Positions 30,020 to 42,500 of a stretch of DNA of 64,000 nucleotides are shown piece by piece (within the stretch, counting starts at the first letter, position 1; the number at the start of each line of letters is the position of its first letter). The stretch covers positions 60,481 through 124,480 of the forward strand of contig CANTFL010000504.1 of assembly GCA_947650285.1 (NCBI GenBank). The letters run 5' to 3'. Position numbers and translations under genes: made by a program. The stretch is from Hyaloperonospora brassicae. Lineage: Eukaryota; Oomycota; Peronosporomycetes; Peronosporales; Peronosporaceae. Under the pieces are notes generated by a model. It saw nothing but the letters and a program-made list of their open reading frames with translations, made no database searches and was not told the origin of the DNA.

Positions 30020-31198
30020 TTTATGGACATAATGACATAGCCGATTTTGCCCCGCAACCTTCACTGTTCTTGGGACGTTATACGCTCGACGGATCTCATG
30101 GAAATCGGATTCTCGTAACTCGTACAGTACTGAGGCGCACACTAAAAAGCCTTCGATGAATCGACTGTAATGGTTGAGGATCTTCAGAAACGATTGCATG
30201 GACCGTAAGGAGCGAGGAAATGGCATGTTGACCAATGATCCTGGATCCTTTAAGTCCGCTTCAAATCCAGCAAAAGACACTTGATGACACAGCCAGTCGA
30301 CCTTGCGTCGTCCCCAGAAGCTCTTAGCCAGGATGATTGATAAATTCGATTGATTACACACGTTCAACAATCTGCCCACTTTGCGGTAGAGAGGTTCCCA
30401 CGACGGGGCTGGTAATAGTATATCGTTGATGTATGACCTTCGACCAAGGACCGACGTCTTCAGTTTGAATCCAATTTCCAGTCGATAAACACGTCGATAA
30501 GATCTGGTGATCCCGAAGTGATCGTAGTTGGACGTGTACCAATCTTCAAATGTCCATATAACGCATTGTCAATCAGTCGCTGGTAAATCTGCGGTTCGTT
30601 GTTCATGCCAAACGGCATCCTTAGCCATTCAAACAGGCCTGATGGTTTCGTAAACGCCGAAATTTCTCTGGCTCGCTCCGTCATATCCACCACCCAAAAA
30701 CTCTTGCCATGTCTAAGGAATAGTACCACACGGCTTTATCTATATCCTGCGGCAAGTCGCTGATCAAATGCATGGGGTAAACCATCGATCTCGTCAGATG
30801 ATTCACTCGTCTATTGTCGATGCATAATCGAATATATTCTCCTTTTTTATTAATGATCACAACGATCGGTTATGTTCACCGAGAAGTGGACGAGAGAATT
30901 ATCTGCGCCGTCAATATTTCCTTCATCAGATCATCTAGCTTCTCGCGAAATTTGGGAGCGACCGGTCAACTCTTTGTGCGATCAGGTTAGCGCCTCCGAC
31001 ATTATCACAGACCGCTCCACAAGCCGCAGGGGGTAGGGCATTACCTTTGCCATTTAACAGATGTTGATTCGCCCATATTAGTTGTCGCAACTTCTCTTGA
31101 TCACTCGACAGTGACTCCTCTGTGCCACCCACTTGAATGTCTTCTAAAGATATGTCGGCCGTCATTGTAACATCTTCCGGTAGGATCGCCATGTGCAA
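30020..31198 (-). pseudogene. Reverse transcriptase (family II)
   Basis: The N-terminal part at 31198-30935 includes NQHLLNGKGNALPPAACG. The palm is at 30729-30460 (FWVVDMTERAREISAFTKPS, GLFEWLRMPFGMNNEPQIYQR), with a frame change. The active site, about 30420-30440, reads SYINDILLPAPSWE: the YxDD box is YIND, so the first Asp is Asn. The thumb continues in 30379-30020 (SFWGRRKVDWLCHQVSFAGF, LRSMQSFLKILNHYSRFIEG). The domain is recognisable but broken into at least three frames. Confidence 0.8.
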
Positions 31199-33066
31199 TT
31201 TAAAATCCTCAGCCTACATCTCTCCACTTAGATTACGATACGTCGACGCGGAAGGCGGTTCTGCCTCCGTACTTTCCTCACCAATTACTCCGATGCTTCT
31301 CAATTCCAGTAGTCGATAGTACTTTTCCTGTAAATCACAATCTCTGATCGCACTCCCGTCGGTCTGAAAGCCGTTTCCTTGCAGCAAATCGTTGACATTT
31401 CGCTCGATGTATTAGCCGTCGACTATCTTCACTCCAGAGCTGGACTTCTCATGCCGGGCTTGCGACTGATCGCCCTCCGTACACTTTGGGATCGTAGGGA
31501 TCGACGAAGATGCCTTCATTGGTAGATGTGCATCTTCCTCGTGCTGTACCTGCCGCTCTTCTTCTTCCCTCGTGGTCATGTCAAACTAATTTCTGGACTG
31601 TTTTTGTCCGTCACCATCCATGGTGGAAATTACTCCTGGCTGATAGATGGATCGTCTTTGCCTCCGATCAGTTTCCTCGCAATCGGTCCTTCCTGCCACT
31701 GTCGGCGTCGCTACTCTGCTAGACTCTTTTGACATGGTTCGCACCTGCTCGTCGTCGAGAATCTTGCCATTTGTATGACTTGTCACTAGTATCTTCACCG
31801 ATCGTGGGTCATTTCTTTTACTCTCGTCTATGTAGTGCATCAAATCCTCGTCTATCACGTTTTGATTAGGTTGTAACCTGTCAGCACTGCAGTCGTTCGC
31901 CTTTTTTAAGTATCTTCACTTCTTGGCGTTTTTAAATCTTTCTCGGCGTAGGATATGATCGCTGATCAACCAATGGCTCTTCAAACGTTGCGGGTGAGAC
32001 TTCTTCTCGATCAGTTGTAGCTTCGAACGCTAATTTCTGCTACTCGTTGTAACGTCGCGACCCCACAGACACGCACCCCTGCGATCGGAGTATCGTGTCC
32101 GCTACCATCCACAGCTCAAATGAAGTTTCCCAGCGTAAAATCACCTTGCGATCACATAGGTTTGTGAGCTGTAGATAGTTAATCTTACCAGGCCCGGTAG
32201 TCACAGTTGGTACACACTCCACGTCTCCTCTTACCCACAGTTTATATCTTGATGGCGCGATGTCTATCCTCACTTCTTTTGGTTTGCCAATCGGTATCAC
32301 CACGTGTTGATCATTCAGGTTGATCGCTTGGATGGTCGATCTATAAAGTGGCTTACGCCCCGCTCGACCAATGCGGACTTCATCGGGTTGACATAGCGTT
32401 CCGTCCTTTCGATCCAAGTGAATTCTGCCAATTATGAATTCCATATCCATTATAGCCCTTGACCGACTTGATCACCGACCCATACGTAGAAATAATACAC
32501 CAGTGAGCCGTCCAATATAATCTTAATCTTCGTGCGCTGAATTGTCATGTATGCGTTTTACCCTATGCGGACACATTCTTGAGTCTGGATTTCGTCGATC
32601 ATGCACCCTACCTTACAAGCAAAGGTGGTGTCGATGATTGACACTTCAGCACCGGAACTAACAGCATCGTGTCTTTTTCATTGTTGATCTTGCCAAACGC
32701 TTTAGCCTGCTTAAACTATTTTCCAGGAGTATGATATTTACAATGCCCCGTGATTCCCCTGGTGCGAGATTGAGCTCCATCTTCACGGATGATCGAGTGT
32801 ATTCATCAATATGTTGCACAATTGCAATCGCCGGGACACAAGTTGAATCTATACGTATATTAGCGATCGGCTCGGCATGATCGTTAGCTTCTTGATCCAT
32901 CACTTGTCTTTTAACGAATGCATATATGCATAGCCTAGAACTCTCGGCTCGTACCAGGTTCCATCCTGGCGAGCGTCCTCGTTTAACATCTCCTCCTCCT
33001 CAGACGGAAACATTCCTGCGTGCTTAATATGCACATACCATTGGCGCATCAGATTGTATTACTTTT
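31199..33066 (-). pseudogene. Protease region and linker (family II)
   Basis: Near 32560-32660 the minus strand reads VSSGAEVSIIDTTFACKVG, matching the retropepsin active-site strand with SSGA where D-[ST]-G-A is expected, so the catalytic Asp is lost. Downstream segments at 32450-32040 (GRIHLDRKDGTLCQPDEVRI) and 31858-31586 look like the rest of the protease domain and a linker to RT. Several frames are involved. Confidence 0.5.
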
Positions 33067-33399
33067 TCAAAGGGCACTTGCCACTCTCATGCACTTTCCC
33101 ACAAGGTGCACACGCGTAAAACACTTGTCCGATGGATATCCTTTACCGCCGCACTTCTGGCAAGTCAATCTCTTCCAGTAGCCACGATCATTATGCTGAA
33201 TCGATCCACAGTGAGTGCACAATTTCAATCGCTCTCCGTGATCGAGTAACTCCACCCGATTTGCTTCCTCATGCAGCATACAATGATCTTGATTTGATTG
33301 CACTAGAATGGGGACGGTAGTTGCACAAATTGTGCGCCGGTCCACGTCATCTTCCGCTCCGCTTGGATCCGACCCCGAACTACTGCTTTCGCTTTCCAC
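33067..33399 (-). pseudogene. gag: Gag nucleocapsid with two damaged zinc knuckles (family II)
   Basis: The segment LCTHCGSIQHNDRGYWKRL then TCQKCGGKGYPSDKC contains two CCHC-type knuckles. In the first the last Cys is Tyr, in the second the His is Tyr. The N-terminal side is acidic (SGSDPSGAEDDVDRR). The nucleocapsid would package the element RNA. Confidence 0.6.
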
Positions 33400-33808
33400 C
33401 CTGATCTCGCGGACGGCTTAGGTTAATTTTGACGGCACCTAATCAGAGTTAACATTTGATCGATGATGAAACTTTTTCGACCTCATCAACGCCTTCTTGT
33501 ACCGTTTTTACATCTGCTGATACGCACGCAACGTTTCTTCCATGTCTTCGGCGTCCGACAATCGCAGTAGAGTCAAGTGTTTTGCTAATCGCGAATTTCA
33601 AGCGTAAAAATAAAATGTTCCACATGTTCACGCCGCATAGCGTGTCTTTCTTCTCGAATAGCGGCCTTGGCTCGGATCGCTGCTCCATTCAATCGGTGTG
33701 ATTTATTAGCGGGGTTTCATCCGGTCGTTTGCGTGCGTGGTAATACTTTCTGGCATTTGACACGCCGTACTTTCCATATTGCACCATGAAATCTTCCAGC
33801 AGATGTTT
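33400..33808 (-). pseudogene. gag: Gag region between capsid and nucleocapsid (family II)
   Basis: A minus-strand open segment at 33688-33449 is rich in charged residues and ends VQEGVDEVEKVSSS. It lies between the capsid and nucleocapsid parts and is probably the intervening Gag sequence; I see no domain signature. Confidence 0.3.
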
Positions 33809-34165
33809 TCACGTACGACGAGTAGTACGATTCGAATGACTGTGCCATTTCTGTGCCGGTGCCGTCAGTAGATCACCGAACACCAGGCGTTTCTCTTCAT
33901 CTGGTATTTGGTCCTTTAGAAAACCCGACTTGACCTTGCTGATCCAGCTTCTCGCGCGATCTTCCTCCCGATCCCTACCATTGAATTCTTTCAGCTCGCC
34001 GATCACCGAGAAACGGATACGCTGGGGAGATGGACCTTGATTCATTGACAATTCTGTAGGCGCTATATATGGCCGCCTCGGGTCTTCCTGCTCCAATTCG
34101 TACGGGTTATGTCCTCCGGGATCGCCAAAGTCTGATTGACCTTGATGCGATTCGATCGAGTTCAT
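33809..34165 (-). pseudogene. gag: Gag capsid core (family II)
   Basis: The segment contains IGELKEFNGRDREEDRARSW, ISKVKSGFLKDQIPDEEKRL and GDLLTAPAQKWHSH, the typical retrotransposon Gag pattern of an aromatic-Gly-charged helix followed by LxGxAxxW. It is preceded by an acidic-Pro-rich part (GGHNPYELEQEDPRRPYIAP). The frame ends at 33809 while homology probably continues. Confidence 0.65.
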
Positions 34166-35281
34166 CTTAACATCCGGGAAGTATGTATCTCGAGCTCTTG
34201 GCTTCTTGATCGCTTGACTTGGATAGATCGCTTGACAGGCTTGAATCCGCTATTTCTTTTCGAATCGATCCATTGCGTTTTCGATATAAGACGGTAGATG
34301 TCTTGTAAGGCCGCTGCGTCATCTCCGGTCGCGCGTATTGCTGTAGATCGCGGCTCAGCCCCGATTTCTTTGGCGCAATCATGCAGATGGGCGGATCCAC
34401 TGGGGCCTAGTGACTCTCTTTAAATGCCGATCGAGGTTTCGAGTCGATCTTGGGCTCCGCTGAGTCATACTGAGACGATCCGGTGTGGTATACATCGTCA
34501 TGTCCGCGATCGTGGTACCCGCTTGACCTTCAATCTTGGTTTTGCCTGTGAGAGGGATCAGCATCTTGTACAACGATCGACTTGCGCAGGTAATTTGATT
34601 TTGATCATAATTCCACAACCTTTTCACACCGATCATCTCCGCCACGAATCCAGCTTCATGCTAAAGTCGCATAATCCCATAGATTCCTTCCGGCGTGTTC
34701 GATACATTAGCCGGGGCTGATACCGGACCTTGAATCTCGTCGATCAACTTTAGCTTCAACACTTGGAGTACTGGGTCACTTAAAAGTAGGTCCTTAAGCA
34801 TCTTCCGCTCGTGCGCATTGACCGATTATTCATATTGCCACCCTTCCATCTTGATCTCGTCTTTTACAAACTTGAACGGCTTCGAGATCTTGTTCCCAAC
34901 TTGATCACGTTGATCGGGCTTGGTCGTTGTTTCTTACACCCTCACCGTCCTCGATCAATCTTTTCTCGAGATCGCGGGTGTGAACTGGGGCAACTTCTGC
35001 TCGTTTTTAACTGATGGGTTTTCAACCTGCACATTACGCTTTGTAGCACGATCCGCGGTGGTCCCCGACTGATCTCATAAGGGGGTCGAGGTTTTTTTTA
35101 GAGTCGAGCGATCAATTTTTCTCTTCTATTTTCTTGTCATTAGAGCCCCTCCCAGAACTCTGATCAACTGGGAATCTTTCAGACTCACGTGTCTGTGGCG
35201 ATTCCTTAGCCTTCGACGCTTCTATCCCAGGTTCAGTTTTTACCTTCACATCTTCACTCAAGGACTCACGTTCAAATCCCT
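34166..35281 (-). pseudogene. Gag N-terminal and leader region (family II)
   Basis: Minus-strand segments at 34645-34379 and 34400-34167 are Ser/Arg/Lys-rich and in different frames. They probably form the degraded N-terminal part of Gag. Between 34650 and 35281 no domain is seen. A frame continuing from the LTR through ERESLSEDVKVKTEPG and SKAKESPQTRESERFPVDQ to 35112 may be an upstream start of Gag. Confidence 0.35.
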
Positions 35282-35306
35282 GGTTTGAATCTGGGCACGC
35301 GCTCCA
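35282..35306 (-). other. Primer-binding site of family II, 25 nt of tRNA complementarity
   Basis: The plus strand reads GGTTTGAATC then TGGGCACGCGC then TCCA: a tRNA 3' end with T-arm/T-loop (GGTTTGAATC), acceptor strand, U73-type discriminator and CCA. One base separates it from the LTR. This fixes the element's orientation as minus. Confidence 0.85.
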
Positions 35307-35307
35307 T

Positions 35308-36563
35308 TGTGGTGGAGTGGTGATCGCTCTTTTGAAGAGTCGATCCCAACTCTCCACTGGCGCCAGGACGACCGAATAAAGGAGGGAGTACTCCGATTCC
35401 GTGTTCTTGATTGCCTTCCTCACCTTGTGTACCCTTCGGTAGGGCAATTTGCACTCTTCCAGATAGACTCGTGTCAATGGAAAACTGGACCGTGTTTGCG
35501 ATGGGGGTCGAGATTCGATCACGGTGTGGAAATTTTCTCACCACGATCGGGGTCGGTGTGATCACGTGGAATTCGCCACGCGATCACTTGTATGCTTGTG
35601 GGGTGCTCGATATGAGTCACCCTGATCTGTAAAAGATCGCCTTGTCCAAATGTAGACCTTGATTCGCGAGCCTTCTGACCACTTGAGCCGTCTCGCGATC
35701 TTGGGTCCTCAACCACAAAGGGTTCCCTGGGGCCAGTCGCAGTTGGGGTGTTGTTTGAGTTATATAGATCCCTGGTCAAACAATCCAGGGATATCACTTG
35801 ATTAAAGTATGTAAACCTTTCTTTGACGTCGGGTGGCCAATGATCCACCCGGAGGAGAAGTCGACACGTATACTTTGAAGCAAATTGAACTCTGTTTGAT
35901 GTTAACCAATCAAACCCAGCAACCCTATCCCTATCCCCATGTCTTGGACATCGTTTGCCACATGTCGCGCTCTCTGGACGGTAGCGATCTTGTACTTGCG
36001 TGGACCACACCTGATATACTCATCTGATCGCGATCACATACCTGATCACTGATCAGGATCTTGATCGCTTCCTGATCGTGATCGCCTTGCTGATCGCGAA
36101 TCACATGGTATGCTCCACACCAACCTGATTTCGATCATACACCTGATTTTGATCGTGTACATGATCACTGATCACGATCTCAATCACTAATCACGATCTC
36201 GATTGCCTCCTTGATCGCGATTGCCTTGCTGATCGCGGATCACATGGTATGCTCCACACCAACTTGATCGCGATCACATACCTGATCAATGATCACGACC
36301 ATGATCACATACCCGATCCCCGATCTCGATCTCGATCTTGATCGCTTCCTGATTGTGATCGCCTTGCTGATCGCGGTTCCCTTATTTATCGACTGATCGC
36401 CAACGTTACCTTCCGCCTCATACCTTGATCCAAGATTGCAGGTCCCAACCTGCCCGATCTAATATACATTTCAGTGTGACTGTTCAATGGACGCGATCTG
36501 ACCAGACGTGGGATCGGGCATCCAACCGTTACCTGGCTCGGACATAACGGGAATGCGATTAGT
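35308..36563 (-). repeat. Family II 5' LTR (1,256 bp)
   Basis: Direct repeat of 22712-23967 with about 16 mismatches and no indels. It adjoins the primer site. The right edge (GATTAGT, 36563) is followed at once by AT-rich DNA. Confidence 0.9.
36021..36386. repeat. Dense GATC array inside family II LTR (right copy)
   Basis: The same array as at 23425-23790, about 180-540 bp into the LTR in element orientation, that is in U3 upstream of the expected start site. Confidence 0.8.
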
Positions 36564-39500
36564 CGGTGCTCGATGATAAGCGCGGTTTAGTCCATATGTA
36601 AGAACGCCTAAGCCTGTTTTTGGCGATGTCGAGAGATTCTAATATATGAACATTTCTTTTATAGAATTTCGTGCAAATATTGGTTTCAAAGTCTGTCCGG
36701 AAAATTCTTTGTTTCAATTTAAAAGCATGTTGACATGACCGGTGACGCAAACAATCTCTTTCGGCTTTTAATAGGCAAACAGGTCGATACAGACATGTGA
36801 AATGACCCATTAATGACTCGAAATGGACTTCGGTGTGTTTCTATCGCGTTGAATTGCCGAAACCCTAAAAAAAGGAGGAAACTTTTTTAATGTTATCACT
36901 TTAATTTATGTCGTGGTTACGAAATGAACAGTCTAAAATAGCTGACTGAAGGTCTGCTATTGAATACGCTTAGACTTGCCGGCTCAAAAGAGGCAGTCCA
37001 GTCCGTCAGCACTCAATATGTTCTGCTTACATTTTTGCCGTTAATTCATGCTAAAAAGCTATTTCTAACGATCACAGAATGAACCGACCAAAATTTATAT
37101 CAGGAGTGTGATTAGTTTGATTGATGCACGAAAATTAATTGCATAGCGATCAAAGAACGTCATTTTAATTTCAGGTCACACACTCTGTCTCTTGACAAAT
37201 TATGTCGCTTCGATGCCTGGTTTTACTAAATCCTAATATTGGACCGCCTAAACGAGCCGAAATATGTCAGGACGGTCTCTGCTGAGTCAGCTGGTCGATC
37301 TTGTCCGTATATTCGTCTACTGCTTGTTGCATCTTGTCACTGTATGTGTCGTCTATGAACTATGCGTTTCTGAATATATTATTAAAAGTTTTAAAATATA
37401 GGCACGTAAAATATCCACCATCGAGGTGCTAGGAGGATATCGCCCAAAGTACGGGAACACGTGTCGTGAAGTGAAGTAAAGATAGCAAAATACTTTAATT
37501 AATTACCAAAACAATGTCCAACCTATGACAGAACCTTTCTATCTATAAAACAATCTTAGAATCGAAATATGTTTTAATAAGGTAGCCTCTTAGGTATCGC
37601 GATGGATCATCGTGGCTCATTCGATAATTGAGACGATTATACTTTCAGTATTTTGCATAGCGTACTTAAATACAATTAAAATCATAATTTATCATATATT
37701 GTACAAGTAATTGTAATCTTCGAGTTCCGTGATATCTGATAGATTCATGGGTTTAGTTAAGATACCCTTCACTAAATATTTGATCTATATTATTTGGCAT
37801 ATCATCTCCAACCCTTTCAAAAACAGATTGATCGTAATTGCTACGTATACCAAGCTTGGTGTGCTATTCGATAATATGTGACACTGACCTCAGATATGAT
37901 CTTGATATATAGTATATGATGTCTGCATGGGCATTTAATCTGATTTTGAGTGAACAAAGAAAACTTCGTATTGTATATTAAAAGATAGGTTGACAAATAC
38001 TCACATTTATCTACAGTCGGGGTATTTAATGCCTAAATGTCACTTTAAAACTATTTTTTGTAATAATTATTACTCCTTTATCTCTCTCGTATTGCAACAG
38101 CAAGTTGAACATCCATGTGATCGTGTAGATCCGTAACATCTGGAACTAAACCTATAGTTGTCGTTGATATGTAGTATTTCCATTCTGAGTGAAGATATAA
38201 ATGTTTTCAATCGTGATTTTATATTATCTTCGAAAGTGCTAAATCGCTTAACGATATTGGGCTGATCCCAATTACAACGACCCGTCTCCGATCTAACCGG
38301 TCATTGTTTAAAAACGTCACCAGATCTAATTGTGTCATATTTAAATTTTTACACGCCATTTATATACTTGAGACATTTTGCCTCCAAAATGTCGTGACTT
38401 TTATACCGTTATAAGTCCTTTTGGTGTGACATACGGTCGCGAATACAGGTCGTTATACTTAATATCTTTTCTATGATCGATAACATTGCAGTATCATAGG
38501 TAGAAATCAATATCATTCTCATTTTTGCTAATAAATAATCCGCAACAGCTGCATTTCGCTCAATTTCGACATGTGTTTGGATATCGTATGATATAACGAC
38601 ACAGATATATTGTCGGTCCAGATAGTGAGTAGTCGTGTAAAAGATGATATAGCCGTGTCACTGCTATGCGATAAGACAGTAGATTGAGTATTGCCACCAC
38701 TACAACCTCGCCGAGTAAAAACTACTGTACATGCCTTGCTATCATTTAGTGCAATTAAATTACTAGAACGTCCACGTGCCTTTTAGTCAGTAAACATTTT
38801 TGTCAGCCGATGTTTATAGAGCCATCGTCACACTGGTAGATATCGACGGTCGGATTTAAAATATGCCATTGTTTGAATATAAGTGGTGTCAGCATAAGGA
38901 CATATCTGTTCAATGTATTTTGTGTTTAAATTTTTGATCTGGCATAGATTAGTAAAATCGTGGGCGGGATTATGTTTGTAACATGATGCAAGCCAGCGGC
39001 TAACGTCCGAAATATATTTAGTAATCAAATTTACTTTGTGACATGATAGGCTTTTAATTATACTAATGTCACTATCAAATACAACGATTATCGAAGATGA
39101 GATGGTAAAGCGTGTATGAACTTATTATAGGCTTGATGTGTGGTCCGATACTGGAATATGATCTATCATGTGCTGGAAACCAAACGTATTCAAAGTTGTA
39201 ATGTGCCGTTCCCCCTTTTTAAAGACATAGACAAACAACGGCTCTTTTACGCCGACATGTAAAAAGTGGGTTATAGCAACGTAGATTAAAAAAGTATAGT
39301 CGATACTAAATCATATTGTTTCTAAAGGGTATTTCTGGAGGAGGTAATTAACAAGGAAAATTCACGAACTAGAATTAAAGGTATTGGGCTCCGCAAACTT
39401 GTTAGAAAGGATTGTGGAGTCTTTGGAAAGAAAGATAAATAAAGCAGCATTCATAAAATGTACCGTGTGTAAGACCTGCAGCTGCAAGATCGTCGTCCCA

Positions 39501-42500
39501 TGCCAACGGCATTTAACGCTTCTAGTAGCGACGCATCTGCACATCTATAACCTCGACATTCCAAATAAGCTCTACTAAATAGCGGACATGCTCGCGCAGA
39601 CGATGGGAGAACATGAGCACACTTTCATATCGTCGCTTTGCCATCGTCCATAGCTCATATACATATCGTTGCAAAAGCCTTCTGTCACGGAAAGCAAACC
39701 TACGGCTGTAAGGAATTATCCAAAATGCCACGTTTCAGATCTTGCTTTAGCCACCCAGATGACTGCATCAGGAGTAATGTCCCACTAGTGTATACAATCA
39801 AGTTAATTATTCTGTTCCTCATTCGAATGCTGCTTCGTTTCGAGACTCTAGATTCGCAACTTCACCTTAGGGAGCTACGCGGACTTTCAGTCTTTAACTT
39901 TCGCGTTTTCTTTTGCATGATATATACATACACGACATACCATATATCCGTGTTTTTTGGATACGAAATAAAATGAAATGCCATATCTCAGGGTATTAAA
40001 CACCTAGATATCACATGACTCCACGATTCTGTTGCTTAATAAGTAAGGCGAGTATGGATTAGAATGACTTGGATTGGGGACTTGATGCATCTGAAGATGT
40101 CCATGATATTGAAATTATTTGCAGCTTAGTCTATATTATTAAGTTCATCATTCATGCGTGTACATGAAGCCAAGGAGCCAAAAAGGAGGTTAATCTCAGA
40201 AATTATAAGACATGAGGGCGCTAATTGACTTTATATACGATAGTAAGTCCATACCTGCAAATTTAATATCGACCAACGCCGCCGTTTCGAATGATAGTGT
40301 TGAGGCAACTTTGACTATACCCATTACTTTGCATACCGGAGATGGAACAAACGACTATCCTGTCGTACGGAAAAAATATTAACCACTCAAATTGTGCGAT
40401 TGTGATCTCCATTAACTACTCTAACTAGTTATTCACATATTGGTAAATGACTTGCCGATGTTAAAAATGCAAAGTAGATGATAAAAAGTACTCTTTGTAG
40501 ACCAAAAAAAATATCTTCTCATTTACATGCGACCAGCTTCTGGCACCTTGAACGAATGTTAAATTTGCATAATGATGCTACCTTAAAAGGGATGTCATCC
40601 CCATTCAGCGATTAAGAGAAGAGCCTAAGGGTTTCACTTAAAGTACAATTGACGATGCCGAGGGACGAGGTGATTGGTCAAACCGTACATATCTCCGATT
40701 AAAGACCCATTTTGTGCGCTTTTGGCGCGTTTAAGAATGACAGGCTAATGTATAGCCGTAATATTTTACTAGTGGACCATGAGTTACATAGATGCCCGTA
40801 AAACACTGTTTTTATTGTCGATATTTATTGACGTAAACCCCGGAAATCCCACGCTTATAAAAAAAACACTATTAATGGATCTTGTACCAAAATTTTGTAG
40901 CTTGCCATGAAATCATAATATTATGTGCATCCGCTGGAATAGCCCTTTATGCTCATTCGAATGTGTCAAAAAATGCGATCTTGGGGCATTAATACTTGAA
41001 TTATAATATCGATTTTACATCCGATTTCAACGCAAATTGCAATCACGGTATCCTTCAATATCGCCTACGCAGAGTTTACAGAAGTGTAACATAATAAGAA
41101 ATCAAAACCATCTAGAACTTTTCCCTCAAGTACTGTTTGATCAAACCCCCTTACTTATCGGAAAAAGTACTGATTGATTATAAAACCTATTTGCTTTTGT
41201 ATTTTGAGGCATAAGACCATACAAAATACAAATTTATTGAAAAGAGGCTCGTAACCGGTTGGAGTTGATGCTTTTCCCCGAAAACTACAGACTAGTCATC
41301 AATACAATCAGCAAGATGTGGGTACTATACGGTTGCGTGAATCTAGGTTCTCTTTCAGTTCATGTGGTTCTGAAACACGGCGCGTATAAGCACAATCGCA
41401 GAGAAATCGTAAAATGTAACGATTAGTCAACCATTTCAAGTTTCAGAAGAAGGGGGGTGTGTGTTTAATCGATCCTCATTACACAGATACGGGGACGTCG
41501 TGCTAGCATGCAGCCTCGTAATGAGCTTACGTAATCCGTAAGATGTCAAACTGAAGTAGAGCTGACCAGAGAAACCCCAGTTTCCTTTTTAACATAGTAT
41601 GTTATGTCGTGTAAAGTAGCACTTATGAAGATACATGCGTTAATGGGTAGATAGTGGTCAAGACACTCGTGATAATATGCAATGCAATAACTATAAAATC
41701 ATTAAATTACCAATGATTTATGTTATCCTATGTTTTCAATTCTCTATCTTGATGCGCCTTTAATGTCGACATAACGCGCATTGATACTGTTCAAAGAAGT
41801 AGTAATATATCTTACATCGTACATAAATACTCGTATCGAACACATTATTTATATCCACACCGCGCACTAGTTCTAATGTCGAGGCGTTTCGATATCAGCA
41901 AATACCGTATCCATTATCGTCCATATCCCCTTTTAAATTGTGTTTGACAGTGCACGAGGCCTCACTACAAAGTTTGCTATGTGGGCCAATTTTGTTGGGA
42001 TCATTTCGCCATCATCTTTTAAAAAAAAGCAGCAATTTGAAAGCTAAGAAAAATAGTTCCGTAGCCTATCGTATGTAACAAGAATGAAATGAAATAAATC
42101 GTACTTAAGGCTTACAGGAATGGGAACGGTCATTGGGAATCACTATACTTGTTTGCTGATACGCAGCAAAGCTGAAACTAGTCCAATCCTGTTGTCGATG
42201 TATAAATCATAATTAAGATCGGTGGGTACCGCTTTGTGGTGTCGGATGGGGTCATGAAGGGTCGTGACGACTTAAGATTTTCTTTCTTTGACGATAAATT
42301 ACTGTAGTCAGCGAGAGAAAGTAATTGCTTAAGCTTTATCGATGCAAACTTCTTGGATAGGCAGAGTAATGATATTTTGTGAAATACAAATTAATTGACA
42401 CATCAGTAATACCCGATCACAAAACACGTTCATGTAAGTGTATTCTTAAAATTAGAGCAGAAAATTGATGCTGCATAAGGGTCATGCGATGTTCTGTGCG

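Larger units (their letters stand above)
22712..36563 (-). mobile_element. Family II Ty3/Gypsy retrotransposon, 13.85 kb, minus strand, nested in family III
   Basis: Two direct repeats of 1,256 bp (22712-23967 and 35308-36563), with about 16 mismatches and no length difference, flank degraded gag, protease, RT, two RNase H segments, integrase and chromodomain on the minus strand. A 25-nt primer site adjoins the right LTR, which is therefore the 5' LTR. Between chromodomain and 3' LTR lies about 3.2 kb with plus-strand ORFs. The plus-strand repeat starts TGTGG but ends GATTAGT rather than CA, so the termini are atypical. No clean target-site duplication is seen. The LTRs look young while the coding region is heavily decayed. 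Confidence 0.88.
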
